DNA of 64,000 nucleotides, from the NCBI RefSeq assembly GCF_009389715.1, contig NC_052400.1:1426001-1490000 (forward strand), read 5' to 3'. This DNA is from Phoenix dactylifera. Its lineage: Eukaryota > Streptophyta > Magnoliopsida > Arecales > Arecaceae. The notes below the pieces were generated by a model that saw only the letters and a program-made list of their open reading frames with translations, made no database searches and had not been told where the DNA came from. The first letter of the stretch is position 1. Each line of letters begins with the position of its first letter. Shown here one piece after another: positions 47,201-58,200 of the stretch. A program made the translations under genes and the position numbers.

Positions 47201-49204
47201 TAGATTGTAAATTTCTAACAATAAAAGCAAGGTCCGCCGTACCGGGTCCGGTAGGCGTACCGGTTGCCTACCGGACCGGTACGGGCCGGTTCGTACCATG
47301 CTTCGGGCGGTACGAACCGGGAAGCTCTTCCCCGCCGGAACCGGGGAAGAAGAAGAGAACCAGAGAGAGCGCGGGGAAGAGAGGGAGGAAGCCCACCTTC
47401 GGCCGCCATCGGAGAGCCGCGGAGGGGCGTCGGAGGCCGGCGGGGGGCGGCGGAGCCCGCGGGGGCGCGGCGGAGGCCACGGCCGCGTTTTTTAATTTGG
47501 GGATTTTAAGTAAAGTCGGCAACCGATTTGCCGACTTCACTTAAAATTCCCAAATTAAAAAACACGGCCGCGTCCCCTGTTTCTTTCGAAACAGTGGACG
47601 CGGCCGCGGCCGTGGCCTCTGCAGCGCCCCCGCGGGCTCCCCCGTCCCCCGCCGGGCTCCGCCGCCCCCCACCGGCCTCCGACGCCCCTCCGCGGCTCTC
47701 CGATGGCGGCCGAAGGTGGGCTCCCTCCCTCTCTTCCCCGCGCTCTCTCTTTTTCTCTTCGTCTTCTTCGTCTCCGGCAAGAAACCGGCCTGTACCGGTT
47801 TCCACGGCTCCGCCGTACCGGTAGCTGGCTAGACCGGTTTGTACCGGCCCGTACCGGCCGGTATGGGCCGATTCGGCATACGCTGTATAAAAGCTTGTGT
47901 GTAATGTTAGTAATAACTTTGTAACAAGTTACATTATGGGTTCATTTATAAAGAAGATTGATAGCTCCCGAACAGCACAGCTTTCAATTTTTTTTTTCTT
48001 TTTCTTTCTTTCATTCTCTTTTTCCGTTTGTTTTTTCCTCTCCTCCCATGCTGAAAGACATTGTATACTTTATTTCGGGTACAGTGCTGTCTGAATCATC
48101 CATAACAAAGCCTGCACCAACCTAGAGGAAGCTGCACCAAATGCATCCATAGTTTCCCCCCCAACCCCACCCCCTCTTCCTCCCTCTCCCTCTCTCTCTC
48201 TCATGAATGGACAAACACAAGCACATGCATTAAAACACCCATGCACCCCCTATCTTCTTCAGACATGAATCTTCCACCATCAGAGTGGCATCTCGTAACT
48301 GGATTAAACTCTTTTCCTTCATTATATATCATAATGAGGAAACCGTCCAAATTGCATAAGGAAAAGCCCGCATATCAGTATAAAGATACATGGTCAAAAA
48401 TGTCTGCACTAGGGAATGATAGCACAAAGGAAAGTGAAACAATTTAGCTATTATGCAACCAGCACTAGTAGGCATTCACCTTTACATCAGGATCTCCGAG
48501 ATTAGCATGCAGCCACTCAGCAGAAACCACAGGTTCATTATGCCCCATCGATTGAGCCGCCGAAGGAGAGGTTGTCCCACTAGATGAAGCAGTCACAGCA
48601 CAGCAAACAAAGCCCAAAGTTGAAGAAACCAAAGAGGGATAGTCGACACGATTATAGGAGACTGTTCTGAAAACAAGTACAATCAAGAAGCACTAAAAAC
48701 CAGACAAGACCAGGCATAGCTGCAAAAAAAATAAAAACAAGATAAAAAATCTGCAAAAACCCCTTGGCACCAAATAAAGTCTCATTTTGTATTGAAAATG
48801 GTCATTGAATACGTGCTAAGTCGCTGGATATAAACAATTGATAAAGCCAAACCCAGAAAAACAAGTCGATAGAAGGAACACAAGCAATTCAAGTCTTAAA
48901 TAGCCATAGAAAAGAGGCAAATTTGCTATGCATCTAAAATCGAGAAAACCAACGCTGAATTACAGTTGATCGGATTGAAAAATATAGAACTTAATGACAC
49001 AGAAGAAGATCGGATACAGTTAGAAACCATAGAAATAACCAAAAGCCACCAAAAAAATTCGAATCTTTTGAGCATAGGAAGTGAAAGATTCAAGCTTTGC
49101 CTTGAAATCAGTACCATGGAGCCGGGAATCGTTGGGGAAACAAGCCGTAGAGCAGACCGACCGGATATACCCACGGATGCCTTCGTCGGCGAGGCAGATG
49201 TCAC
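26225..49204 (-). CDS. STR1: thiosulfate/3-mercaptopyruvate sulfurtransferase 1 (rhodanese)
   Basis: Eleven exons on the minus strand join in phase: 48480-48666, 46918-46977, 44667-44729, 40929-41053, 39241-39403, 37504-37563, 33589-33647, 31579-31660, 27776-27839, 26396-26463 and 26225-26314 (stop at 26225-26227). They give a two-domain rhodanese of about 339 residues plus a 5' exon. The N-terminal domain contains EPVVSAEWLHANL, VLDASWYMP, IIVYDGKGMFSAARVWW and VFGHDKVWVLDGGLPEW. The C-terminal domain contains FDGAAPEPRPGIRSGHIP and the active-site loop SCGTGVTAC with the catalytic Cys. The protein ends WTEWATREPCCDS. It transfers sulfane sulfur from 3-mercaptopyruvate or thiosulfate to cyanide or thiols, mainly in mitochondria. 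A candidate first exon lies at about 49025-49204, where a Ser/Arg-rich leader (MTSASPTKASVGISGR) looks like a mitochondrial transit peptide. Its donor and junction to exon 2 are not resolved, and an internal MGHNEP start in exon 2 could give a cytosolic form. Introns are large and full of repeats. Confidence 0.94.
29445..29475. repeat. 13-bp-stem perfect hairpin
   Basis: ATCATAGACTTGG at 29445-29457 is followed by the loop CACAA and the exact reverse complement CCAAGTCTATGAT at 29463-29475. A partial direct copy of the left arm (ATAGACTTGG) lies just upstream at about 29418-29427. Confidence 0.85.
31449..31486. repeat. poly-C/poly-A junction
   Basis: About 20 C residues are followed directly by about 18 A residues, inside an STR1 intron 93 bases downstream of the donor-side exon end. 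It is probably length-variable and prone to sequencing error. Confidence 0.85.
33648..37503 (-). other. large STR1 intron
   Basis: About 3.9 kb of AT-rich intronic DNA. The only element I can name is the SINE-like sequence at 34465-34560. Confidence 0.6.
34465..34560 (-). mobile_element. tRNA-derived SINE-like element
   Basis: On the minus strand the sequence reads like a degenerate tRNA head: an A-box-like CAATTGGTTGGCAA (34533-34546) and a B-box-like GGTCCAGGGTTCAAATG (around 34488-34504), with spacing typical of RNA polymerase III promoters. It ends in a short T run on the plus strand (A run on the minus). It lies in an STR1 intron and has the same orientation as the gene. Confidence 0.55.
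38168..38326. mobile_element. hAT-like MITE with perfect 10-bp inverted ends
   Basis: A 159-bp element in an STR1 intron. Both ends read inward as CAAGGTTCAC exactly. It is flanked by identical 8-bp sequences, GTACCAAG, at 38160-38167 and 38327-38334. The interior has GTACCGG words in opposing orientation. Part of the flank resembles element sequence, so the target duplication could be partly coincidental, but together with the other copies the interpretation is consistent. Confidence 0.8.
40215..40831. mobile_element. 617-bp foldback element (near-perfect palindrome)
   Basis: Two ~300-bp arms (40215-40510 and 40516-40831) are inverted copies around the 5-bp centre CCGAT. The innermost 15 bp are perfect: AAGTGAAGTCGGCAA versus TTGCCGACTTCACTT. 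The ends read inward as CAATGTCCGCCGTACCGG and CAGCGTATGCCGAACCGG. An exact 8-bp direct repeat, ATCCATAT, flanks the element at 40207-40214 and 40832-40839. It is very GC-rich, in contrast to its AT-rich intron. The long open frames on both strands are by-products of GC content and symmetry. It lies in the STR1 intron between the VWW and MFRVFGH exons, so the pre-mRNA would contain a ~300-bp hairpin. Confidence 0.88.
41664..41800 (+). mobile_element. tRNA-derived SINE (Au-like)
   Basis: GGTGAGCCTAGGCGCAATGG (from 41669) contains a good A box (TAGGCGCAATGG), and GGTTCAAAAC at 41719-41728 is a B box at the expected spacing. The head TGAGCC-GGCGCAA-GG-AA-GTTGCTC and the following TTGTGACTTGGGAGTCA match the general form of Au-type plant SINEs as I know it. 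It sits in an STR1 intron, antisense to the gene. Confidence 0.75.
42868..43056. mobile_element. decayed GTACCGG-family MITE
   Basis: AT-shifted relatives of the GTACCGG words (CCGTACTGCCATACCAG on the left, ATACCAGTACATTAAACCTTG on the right) face each other. The right end reads inward as CAAGGTTTAATGTACTGG, as in the other copies. The left end and flanking duplication cannot be defined. Confidence 0.5.
43360..43960. repeat. pyrimidine-rich composite repeat, copy 1
   Basis: It starts near GCCAAGCCATCCCGAACC, passes through a long CT-rich region and ends in GTACC/CCGG words (GGTACCGATTTGACGATCCTTG). The same order of blocks occurs at 62783-63284. The right end reads inward as CAAGGATCGTC, resembling the GTACCGG-family termini. 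The open frames inside follow base composition and show no protein family. Confidence 0.55.
45427..45490. repeat. GTACC-family end fragment
   Basis: It begins CAAGGTTTGCTGTACC, the same terminus as other copies of the family, followed by TACCACCCTGCACC and AAGGTACC. The right end appears lost. Confidence 0.45.
47228..47885. mobile_element. 658-bp foldback element with nested palindrome
   Basis: Second copy of the element at 40215-40831. The left arm is 47228-47522, the centre CCGAT is 47523-47527 and the right arm is 47528-47885. The ends read inward as CAAGGTCCGCCGTACCGG and CAGCGTATGCCGAATCGG. The flanks AATAAAAG (47220-47227) and TATAAAAG (47886-47893) match in 7 of 8 bases. The right arm is longer because it carries a 38-bp perfect-stem hairpin (47567-47604). 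It lies in the STR1 intron between the WLHANL and VLDASW exons. Confidence 0.87.
47567..47604. repeat. hairpin nested in the foldback arm
   Basis: GCCGCGTCCCCTGTTTC and GAAACAGTGGACGCGGC pair with one mismatch around the loop TTTC. The same block is missing from the equivalent place in the 40-kb copy, and a related GAAACAGCGGACCCGGCCGC occurs at about 59698-59717. Confidence 0.8.
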
Positions 49205-49387
49205 ACGGAGAGTAAAGCGGAGTGTCAGGGAAAAAGGAGTTCAGGGCACTGGGATTACGTTCGAAGCTCATTTGAACGGTTCTGATTTTTTCCTGATTGT
49301 TTTATTCCTTACTCAATATCGAATTAATGCTTGATATATTAAATGTTAGGAATTTCTTTTGCCGGCGAGGGATTTTTGTTTTTATAA

Positions 49388-49452
<65 letters not shown>
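49388..49452. repeat. (TTA)n microsatellite
   Basis: About 21 uninterrupted TTA units. On the minus strand it reads (AAT)n and lies at the 3' side of the minus-strand LINE fragment, so it may derive from the LINE tail. Confidence 0.9.
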
Positions 49453-49499
49453 GCTGATAGATCATGTCATTCTAAGACGACGGCCTTAAAAAAAATTAA

Positions 49500-51230
49500 T
49501 AAAAAAATGATGAAGAGGGAGGAGCGAACTTATAGCTATCACAAAGCTAACTACCAAAGAGCTAGACAATATATGAGACGACCCAATCAGCTGCCTCATT
49601 CATCTCTCGCTAAGCATGGGTGACCTCAGAGGCCATACAGTTCTCCAAAAGGTTATAGATGTCTTACAATAGTAGGTGCTACTCATCTATCCTAGTATGG
49701 TTCTGGATCCACCCAAGCACAATTATCGAGTCCCCTTCCAGGTGGATATGCTCCGCCCCCAAAATGACATGTGCTTCGGTGATCCCTTCCTGAGTAACTC
49801 AAAGCTCGGCTCTAGGAACGGAAGTATCATAGAGTCGACCGCCTTTCGCTGTAATCAGTATGAAATCAGTGTCTCTGATCACAAATCCAGCACTTCCTCG
49901 TCTCCCATCCTCATGCACGCTACCACCAAGGTTCACATTGAGAAAGCTCGAGGATAGAAGCTTCTAAGAGACGAAAATCGGCTGAGTCACTCTAAGAGCT
50001 TGAGCAAACTTATCCGTATAAAAAAGCGCCCCATCATTAAACCTTTGTTTTTTTGAACTTAACCTAGACACTGGACATGATCGTCTAGATCGTTGGAAAA
50101 ATCATATTTTTATTTTCTTAAAAAATATAAAATTTTATTTTATTTTTATAGAAATGGCCGGATTGCAAGCAACAGCATTCAGTACATCATAAATTGACGC
50201 TACTATCTTATAACCCTTCAATTTTCTTAAATCAAAGCTAATACTTATAAGTTTCTGAAAATAAGCTAGCGAAGAATCCATCTATGGGTTGGGAAGGAAA
50301 TGGGTGGGTTGTGCTTTGTTTGATCCAAGCTAAAACCATAAATTTGCATTACAAGCTCATACTTAACCATAAATTTTACATAAGAAGACATAATTATTAA
50401 TTTGCAAAAGAAAAATGGATTACATATTTGAATAGAATACACATTTATTTAGACCATCACATATCTTGTACTTAGAAAAAAAAAAACAATTCAAAGACTG
50501 TAATTACGTGTCACTTTGCAAAAAGAAATATATTTTTTGCAAAATCTATAATTAAGTGAATGCAAGATCAATTGTTACATTTAATCAAATATACAATTGA
50601 GGCTTTCTAAACTAATCTATGGGCCACGTCCATTAGGGGTGAGGAATACATACTTGCATGCATACAAGCACACACAAACACAGATGCATCCACACACGCG
50701 TACAGACACACATGTAGACAGATAATGTATAAATGCATACATGCACAAAAGTTATTTCATAAGCATCTATCAAAGCTGAGGCAAGCTTAGCCAGCCTTGA
50801 AGCAAGTACTTTTGTATAGATTATTTGAAAAAACTAATAGAGAGAGAGTTTCCCTTGGCTCAAGCGGACCTTCATTCTTTGGAATAAGAGCAACATTAAG
50901 CATAGTTAATGTGCTCATGGTCGAGGGTTCATTTGTAAAACTCCTCAAAAAAGGCAAGGGTGTTAGAGTTTAAATCATTCCAAAATCTTTAATAGAAAGC
51001 CAAAATGAATCCATCAGGTCTAGGTGATATCGTGCTTCCAAGTGCAAATATTGCATACTTGAATTCTTCCGCAGTAGAAGGCTCAGTAAGCAATTGCAAA
51101 TTCATGCCATATTTCTTGTACAATTTATCCCAATCAAATGAGATTGGATTGTCATTAGGGCATCCAAAGAGTTTTGAGCAACAATCATGCAAATAGTTTG
51201 ACATATCTACTTGGGCATTCATGATTTACC
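49500..51230 (-). mobile_element. degenerate LINE (non-LTR retrotransposon)
   Basis: Two protein remnants lie in LINE order on the minus strand. At about 50989-51222 a frame gives EPSTAEEFKYAIFALGS followed by RPDGFILAFY, the start of a LINE reverse transcriptase (family pattern A-x-GPDGF). At about 49560-49960 a frame broken by stops gives RNase H-like text (GSAGFVIRDTDFILITAKGG, then HIHLEGDSIIVLGWI). Most of the reverse transcriptase between them is deleted or unreadable. The element is inactive. Confidence 0.75.
50862..50955 (+). mobile_element. possible SINE
   Basis: CTTGGCTCAAGCGGAC resembles an A box and GGTCGAGGGTTCATTTG a B box, in the usual order but with a longer spacing than a tRNA. 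This could be a divergent SINE inserted in the LINE remnant; support is weak. Confidence 0.4.
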
Positions 51231-52940
51231 AAGCACATAGCCAATGTAGGTCTAAACATATGCCTTCATGAGTCCTCGTACACTTGCTTATTTAAATCCT
51301 GGCATTTTTGTCCAAATTCAATTACAAACACCATGATTCATCCATAATTAACCCTAAATGAAGAAGTGCTACATTATCTCGTAGTCCATATAAGCCATAG
51401 GCTAAGTCCATTTTGATATCATTTGTAACAATCTAGGTTCTTATCCCAAAAAACTAGCCAAAAAGTGTAATTTTGCATTCCTTAACCATATATAAGTATC
51501 CAAGTTGTACAAAATGTATACCTGGTGCAAACCCAAGATCCTATTATTGATGCCAATGGTTGAAATTGATGAGAATTGAATCTTTAACTTATCAAGGACA
51601 CCGAGCCTTAAGTGGAAGATTGTGTGAGAGAACTTGTGCAAGCATGTCATCCCCCATTGGCTATGCACTTGATAGAATTTGGATACTTATAAAAAGCCAA
51701 GAAATCCAACTGACATATTTTGGTTAGCTTTTTTAGATAAAATCTTAGATTATTACAAATGGTATCAAAACTATAAAAATATTATCCATCTCTTTCAACC
51801 AATTCTCTCCTCCAATAGGTCAGATGTAATCTTAAATGCTTATGGAGCAAACTTCTTAAAATCTGTTGGATTCACTTGATGCTCCTGCTGGCCCAGCACC
51901 CCGTTATTGTTGAGGAGTTACTAATATTGTTGCTGCAAGTGCAGTAGAAACCTAAATAACATCTTTCATTTAGTATTTTTGAGTGAGATTCTGAATTGTT
52001 ATAAATGGTATCAAAGAAAAATCCGCTCATGACCCATGTGGATTAGGGACACTACAACAAGAACTCATTTGGATTAACCATAGGCTGATCGTGACGTTTG
52101 TGAATGAATTTATAGTAATTGTGATGGAATTTAAATGAATTTGGACCTTACTTTAGTGAGAATGCTAGAGCTTAAATGGAAGAAGTATGTAAGGATATAT
52201 GCGATCATGTATTTAGTCTTATATTGGCTATACAATATATCAATCTTAAGTACCTTTATAAGGTAATAAACCCAAATAACATCTTTTTGCTAGTTGCTTC
52301 CGGACGATGTCTTGAATTATTAGCTCTGCTTCCACAAGAGGAAGCAGAGCTATGGAACCAGAACTCTCTGGGCCTTAAAGTAACTCTTTTTCTTAAATCA
52401 ATGAAAAATTGTTTCCGTTTATGTGTTCATCCGGCATTGCAAGCTAGAGGATGTCTTAAGTTTAGTAGCTTGTTCAACGATGTGTGAAATCTCATCATGA
52501 TAGAACTTTAGCTGATCTTCACTTACGCACTATGCACAAACTATTTTGGATCCGATTACAATTAAGTTAATTTTATCAAGCGATGGATGGAACTTTTGAG
52601 TACTAATATCAGGTTTCAAGGCTCGTGGACTAACATTTTTTATTTTTCCGAGGGAATAGGACAGGAAGAAGCCCCCAATATTTAATTTAAAGGTTGGCCA
52701 AGTTCTAATACAATTGGAAGCATCGCTGTATCCAAGTCCTCAACAGGAGGGGTTTCAGAGATTATCAAATTTTATGCATGCTATAGCTTGTTGAAGCCAA
52801 CAACCAAAACCACTATTCATTGAACTAAACTTCTGAGAATATATTGGAGTCATATGAATAGGAGCTGGGATATAGCCTGAGTTTAACCTCAGAATCAGAC
52901 TGACAATCCGTATTTTTTGACTTAAAAAAAAAAATAAAGC

Positions 52941-52972
<32 letters not shown>

Positions 52973-54120
52973 GGGGATCAATTTAAAATATTTTTTTAAT
53001 TTAAATAATAAGTCTATAAATATAATTTATCTAAAATTTTCTTTAGAGCTTCAACATTATTTCCTCATTTGTTTATCCTTTTGCGGTATACATGTAATGC
53101 ATGCTGGTAGATTATTTTTGTATTTTTTGTAGTCTCATTTTTTTTTACTATTTTTGGTGTTTATTAGTATTTTTTATGACATCATAAGTCATGATTGAAT
53201 CGCCCATACATGATGCAAACACCAACATCTACCAATATAAATGCCAACTTCCAAAATATTGGATATAACTAGCACAAGAAAAAATAACCATATAGCCGTT
53301 TCTTGATTCTTTTTGTTGACTAAGGTTCATCTGGCAAAGATAAGATTTTGTAAGACTTCTATACCCAAACCAAATGCTGTCATTGTGATTATCGACTAGA
53401 TATGAGATAATTTATTTTTGAGAGAACAAGTGACAAACATAGTTGCAAAAGAAGAAAAAAAAAACTAAGTTTAAAATTTTCATATTTTTTTTAAAAAGCT
53501 CTCTTGTCAGAAAGTAAAAAATAAATAAAAAGGAAGGTGAAGGAGAAAAAAAAAACAAAGGCTCATACATTAAGCGCAAAATATATGATCACCACAATTA
53601 TATTAGTTTCTTCTTTTCTTGAGAGCAGTCTATTACTTTTGTTGATAAACCATTTTTTCTCCGGCTGGCCATTATATTTCTTGTCAGATATGTTTGATAA
53701 GAGGAATAAAAAAGAAAAAAAAAGATAGGATTAGAGCAAGAAAAGATTGCTTTTTCCCATGGACATGTCCGATATTCTTCTCAGGTCTTATTATATTTTT
53801 CTAGCTTGGTGCCCAAGTACAAAAATGATATCATGTAGCGTATACAACCCTTATACTGGACAAGAAACATGCTAATATACATTAAACATCAAAAGAAAAA
53901 TTCTGTAACCGACGAGTAATTTTTCTTAACTATACAAACCGATGTATGGTAGCATAGTTGGATTCTCATTCGACACCTCTGTTGCTAGAAAACTTCAGTT
54001 AATAGGTAGCAGAAACTAAATCCTCACCCATCATTTACTCTTTTCCTGTAACAAGATACAAATCCTACTATTAATAACCAAGCACTTTGTTTTTTCTATT
54101 AATATGAGCAATACTGCCAC
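51231..54120. other. intergenic, old repeats
   Basis: AT-rich DNA without a supported gene. Phrases such as TATTACAAATGGTATCAAAA (51754-51773) and TTATAAATGGTATCAAAG (52001-52018) look like decayed LTR-retrotransposon junctions. A (GA)n run is at 52937-52968. Confidence 0.45.
52321..52352. repeat. 13-bp-stem perfect hairpin
   Basis: TAGCTCTGCTTCC is followed by the loop ACAAGA and the exact reverse complement GGAAGCAGAGCTA. No T run follows, so a terminator role is not indicated in this nuclear context. Confidence 0.85.
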
Positions 54121-54124
54121 TGAT

Positions 54125-54250
54125 TAATAATAGATCACAAGCATCCATGCATCCCAGCCTTTGACTGAAACTTGAAAAACATCAATTAATAATAGATCAC
54201 AATCATCCATGCATCCCAGCATTTTGACTGGAAACTTGAAAAACATGAAC
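54125..54250. repeat. 63-bp tandem duplication
   Basis: TAATAATAGATCACAA..CATCCATGCATCCCAGC..CTTGAAAAACAT occurs twice in a row with a period of about 63. It is followed by short repeats of ACATGAACTC. Confidence 0.85.
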
Positions 54251-54773
54251 TCAAACATGAACTCCGCGCAACATGAACTCCGGGCGGGCAGGCGGGGCAG
54301 GTGCGTGCATGCGTGCTGACCATATCTAGACAAATAACAGCCCTTTAAGTGTTAGGCTGCACCGAACCAAAATTAAATTTGTAGACTATATGTTCTCTCC
54401 TTCAAATAATAAGATCTTACAAAAGTGTCAATAGACAAACTTGACACTACTGAAGGAGGTTCCCAGTTTTGCTAAACAATCAGCTGCAACGTTCTCACCT
54501 CTATGAATATATGTAACTCTAATCCTGCTGCGTCAATGAAGAGCCAAACAAATCTGATCGAAAATACCCTGTATTCTCTATGGGGAAGACCAAATTATAC
54601 ATTCAGTTATTATTGGATTTCTTTAAGCTGGAACTTAATAATCGTAATTCTTAGATTCTTAAGAAATTACCCTTGTAATGGAGTTCTTTATATTTCTATC
54701 CACAAAATTAAAACCATCATGCTACACAATGAGGAGATTCCTGAGAAACATCTTTTATATGAATCTATATACT

Positions 54774-54964
54774 ATAGTACGCCGTACTGGCCCGAACCGG
54801 ACGGTACGGAGCGTACCATACCGTACCGGTTCAGCACCGGTATCCGGTACGGATGGCGTACTGAGTGTTGGTACGCTAAAAAAAAAATTTATACCGTGTC
54901 GTACCGACACTGTGCTAATGTAGCACCGGTATGGAGTCTGGTACCGAGACAACGAACCTTGATG
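54774..54964. mobile_element. GTACCGG-family MITE
   Basis: About 190 bp rich in CCGTACTGG, CCGTACCGG and CACCGGTATGG words. The right end reads inward as CATCAAGGTTCGTTG. Identical 8-mers TATATACT flank it at 54766-54773 and 54965-54972. The left terminus does not show the expected CAAGG, so this copy is less certain. It lies about 290 bases beyond the HCS1 stop codon. Confidence 0.65.
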
Positions 54965-55253
54965 TATATACTGACAAGTTTGCAATGAACAAAGAAATGA
55001 CTTGCTAAATCATCATAGCAGCATGCAACAAAAAAATCACTTGTCTTAAGAATACAACTACAATGTTAGTGAATACATCTTTTCTAATAAATGTTGCCTC
55101 CTTCGCTAAATTATGATAAAGGTGATCATAAGAACCTAATCATCAACCTTAGCATTTGTGCCAATGATGATCAGAGAATCATGCATAAGTTGAGAAAGAG
55201 AATCTATTCACCTCATTGACTGTTGCTGCCTCTTTAGCACTTCCCTTTTATTT

Positions 55254-58200
55254 TCACCCCAACTTTCTCCTGACTAGTCCTTTGAAGAAGTCAAAGCTGC
55301 AAAAGCATGTGATGGGTGAGTTAAATAAAGCATAGACTCAATTGTGAAGCTTTAGAAAGAGACTTCCTTAACCACCATAGCTTTATAAGTATATGGACTA
55401 AGTTACATTTACTGAGGGGGGAAGAAAAAACAATGCCACCAACCAAAGCTTATAAGGCAACTATATTATGAATAAAGGTAAAAGTGCACTGACGACGGAG
55501 AAATATTAAAATTAAGAGTAATCAATCTTAGAATTATAACATTGCATGCCAATGAGAGGTCTTCAGAAATATGTGGGGGTTTATCTCCAATTTAGCCTCA
55601 GCCCTTAACTAAGGAATCAGAGTTTGACCTTCTCTACACCAGATCTTGGGAAGCTGTTGCCAAATTCCCTTGTTGAGTAGGTGATTAGAGAGGGTAGTCT
55701 TATCATCCTACAAGATTGTTTTCAAGCCATTACATGCAGTGGTAAAATTGTACTTTTAAGTCATGATGCATACACAGCTCATCAATCAGTAAAGGAAAGC
55801 AATACAAACACAAGCAACCTCATGAAACATTCCACTAATAGATGCCACATGACCTTTCCACAGCCAGTCATTATATGCTATAGTTCTTTTTTTTTCCCTA
55901 TTGGTAGACAGAAAAGAGAGAAATAGAGAACTGACTTACCTATTACCATCAGGATGAAGTTCATAGCTTTTCTTGTCCTCATCAGTAGCCAATAGATATC
56001 CAGATGATGTCAATCCCTGAATGATGTAAGAGATATCACATGGATTGTAATTTTTTAAAGAAATTCTACATTTCCACATTACCTGAACTGTAACTACGAT
56101 CTGTTCCACAGATTTTCCCTCATGTTGTTCCTCTATGATAACTTTCTGGCCACTGTAGAAACAAATGCAAGCTTTTTACAATGCTAGCACTAGAATCAAT
56201 ACTGATTTGCAGGAATAGTTGGATTCAGGTGCTTGAATAACATATCAATATGATTGCAATGCTAGTTCCACACTATGAACTAATCGATATAATTGTAACA
56301 AAAAATAAGAACCAATCTGTACTCCACAACAAATCGGTATAATTCTATGTAGGGATACGTCTGGACCAAATTTGTGTTGGATTTTCCATGGTTCCTGATG
56401 TTGCATATTTCTGTAAGGAGTTCAAGTGGAAGCGGGAACAAAACAACCCAATCCGGACTTGAAGAAGAATGTCCAAAAATAGGCAATATTTTAGTTTTGA
56501 AAAATTCCAAGTAACATCATAGGTTTTCTCTTTTTTTCTTCAATTATTAAATCCCTCAGTGTCTACACTCGGTGAAAGTCCATCATGCTAGAGTTTGAAG
56601 TAGCAGATGAATTAAAGCTTTGGCCGCACAAGCAAAATAGTTTGTCTTAGATTAAATAGGACAATAAAACAATGTTATAAAAGGAAGTCCATGGTTGTAA
56701 AGAAGACGCATTCTATTCTATTTCAATAAAGTATTATTCTTTTTAAGTTATGTTTCTTGTGAATTCAAGAGCTCAAGGATCTATGAGCTACAAGTAGATC
56801 AAATTCTTCGTATCAGCTTGTGTATTAGGTGGAGTGACAGTGTTCTCTTTGCAAACTTCTCAAGGAGACAATGATCTTCTCGCTCTCCATGCTTGTGCTG
56901 CATTAGGTGGTGCCAGAAAAGAACTTTCCTTGGCTTGATGGCATCAAACAACTGCAAGAACATCTCCGCAAGCAACAAAATGATAATCTCTACGTTATGC
57001 AGGACATCTTCAATGTGCCTCTTGAGGTGATTAAAAAATCAATTCGACAAGTGGTTGATGGATTGTATCAACTTTATCTCCAGACCAATGTACGACCAAC
57101 AACTGCTAATGGCACTTGCAGATGGGTGGATAATGATCAGGTACATGTTCCAAATCACCAAATTCAGCCAATATAGAAGAGCCTAGCAAAGAGGAGATTG
57201 ATGAAGTTATTCTACAAGGAGGTGCTAGAGAAGCGAAATAGCCAGATTGAGTGGTACAGGCCAGACTACTTCAAAAATCATACCATGGTTAGAGGAGCAG
57301 CATCAAAGCATTATGGGCGATGCCAGGGAGCCTAAATTGTTGGCCTAATATGAGTATGTAAAGGCACTTGACTCATAAGTGCCTAAGGAGCTCAAACTTT
57401 TGCAGTATTAGGAGGTATCATACGTAGCAGTAAACTTGAAAATTCATCAAAAATAGCATAGATGGAATTTTGGTATAAAACCACTTCCTGCACATCCATT
57501 ATCAAGTAAGCTTGCCAAAACAACTTGAATCATATCAATTGGAGGTCAGATGACAAAGTTACAGTCAGGATACCAAACCTGTGTCAGTATAGTCTCATGT
57601 TGTGAACTGGCGGCCAGAATCCACTATTGGAAGTCTACCAAATTACCAACAGTGACAAGACCACTGTTGGTACATTTTGGACAGCAAAAACCATGCTGTC
57701 AATTGATTTTTGAGTCCAAGTTGCCCTGAGGGTCTTTGGATGGCAGTTAGTATGCCATCCATACCCCACAGACTGCAGTTAGGTCACTATCAGTTGATTT
57801 TTAGCATCAAATCACTCTTAAGATGGATATTTTGTTTCTAGAGCCTTCTTTTGGAAGTTTTTGAGTCCTATTGAGTATTAAGAGAACTTCCAAATTTTTT
57901 TATCAATGTATGAGCCCTAGAACACTATAAATATCCCCTGTACTCCCATCTTTTTGACCATAATGAATAGTGAATTGAATTAAAGTTTTGAAGCTCTCTT
58001 TGTTAGTATTCCTGGCTGTCCGATGTACTAGGCATTGCCAAATTTGGAGACCTACCACAGATCCTATAAGAGGGCACTCTTCTTTTGATATGCAGCAGGA
58101 TCGATCTAGAGTTGGATTTTGGAGTCAACTGATTTGAGAAGAGAAATTCATGGTTTGTACATGCACTAGATGTAGGCAAGTACGTTGCGGGTGTGGGGAG

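Noticed and set aside
47185..47924. Arg/Pro-rich open frames on both strands
   Set aside because: Same cause, in the second foldback element.
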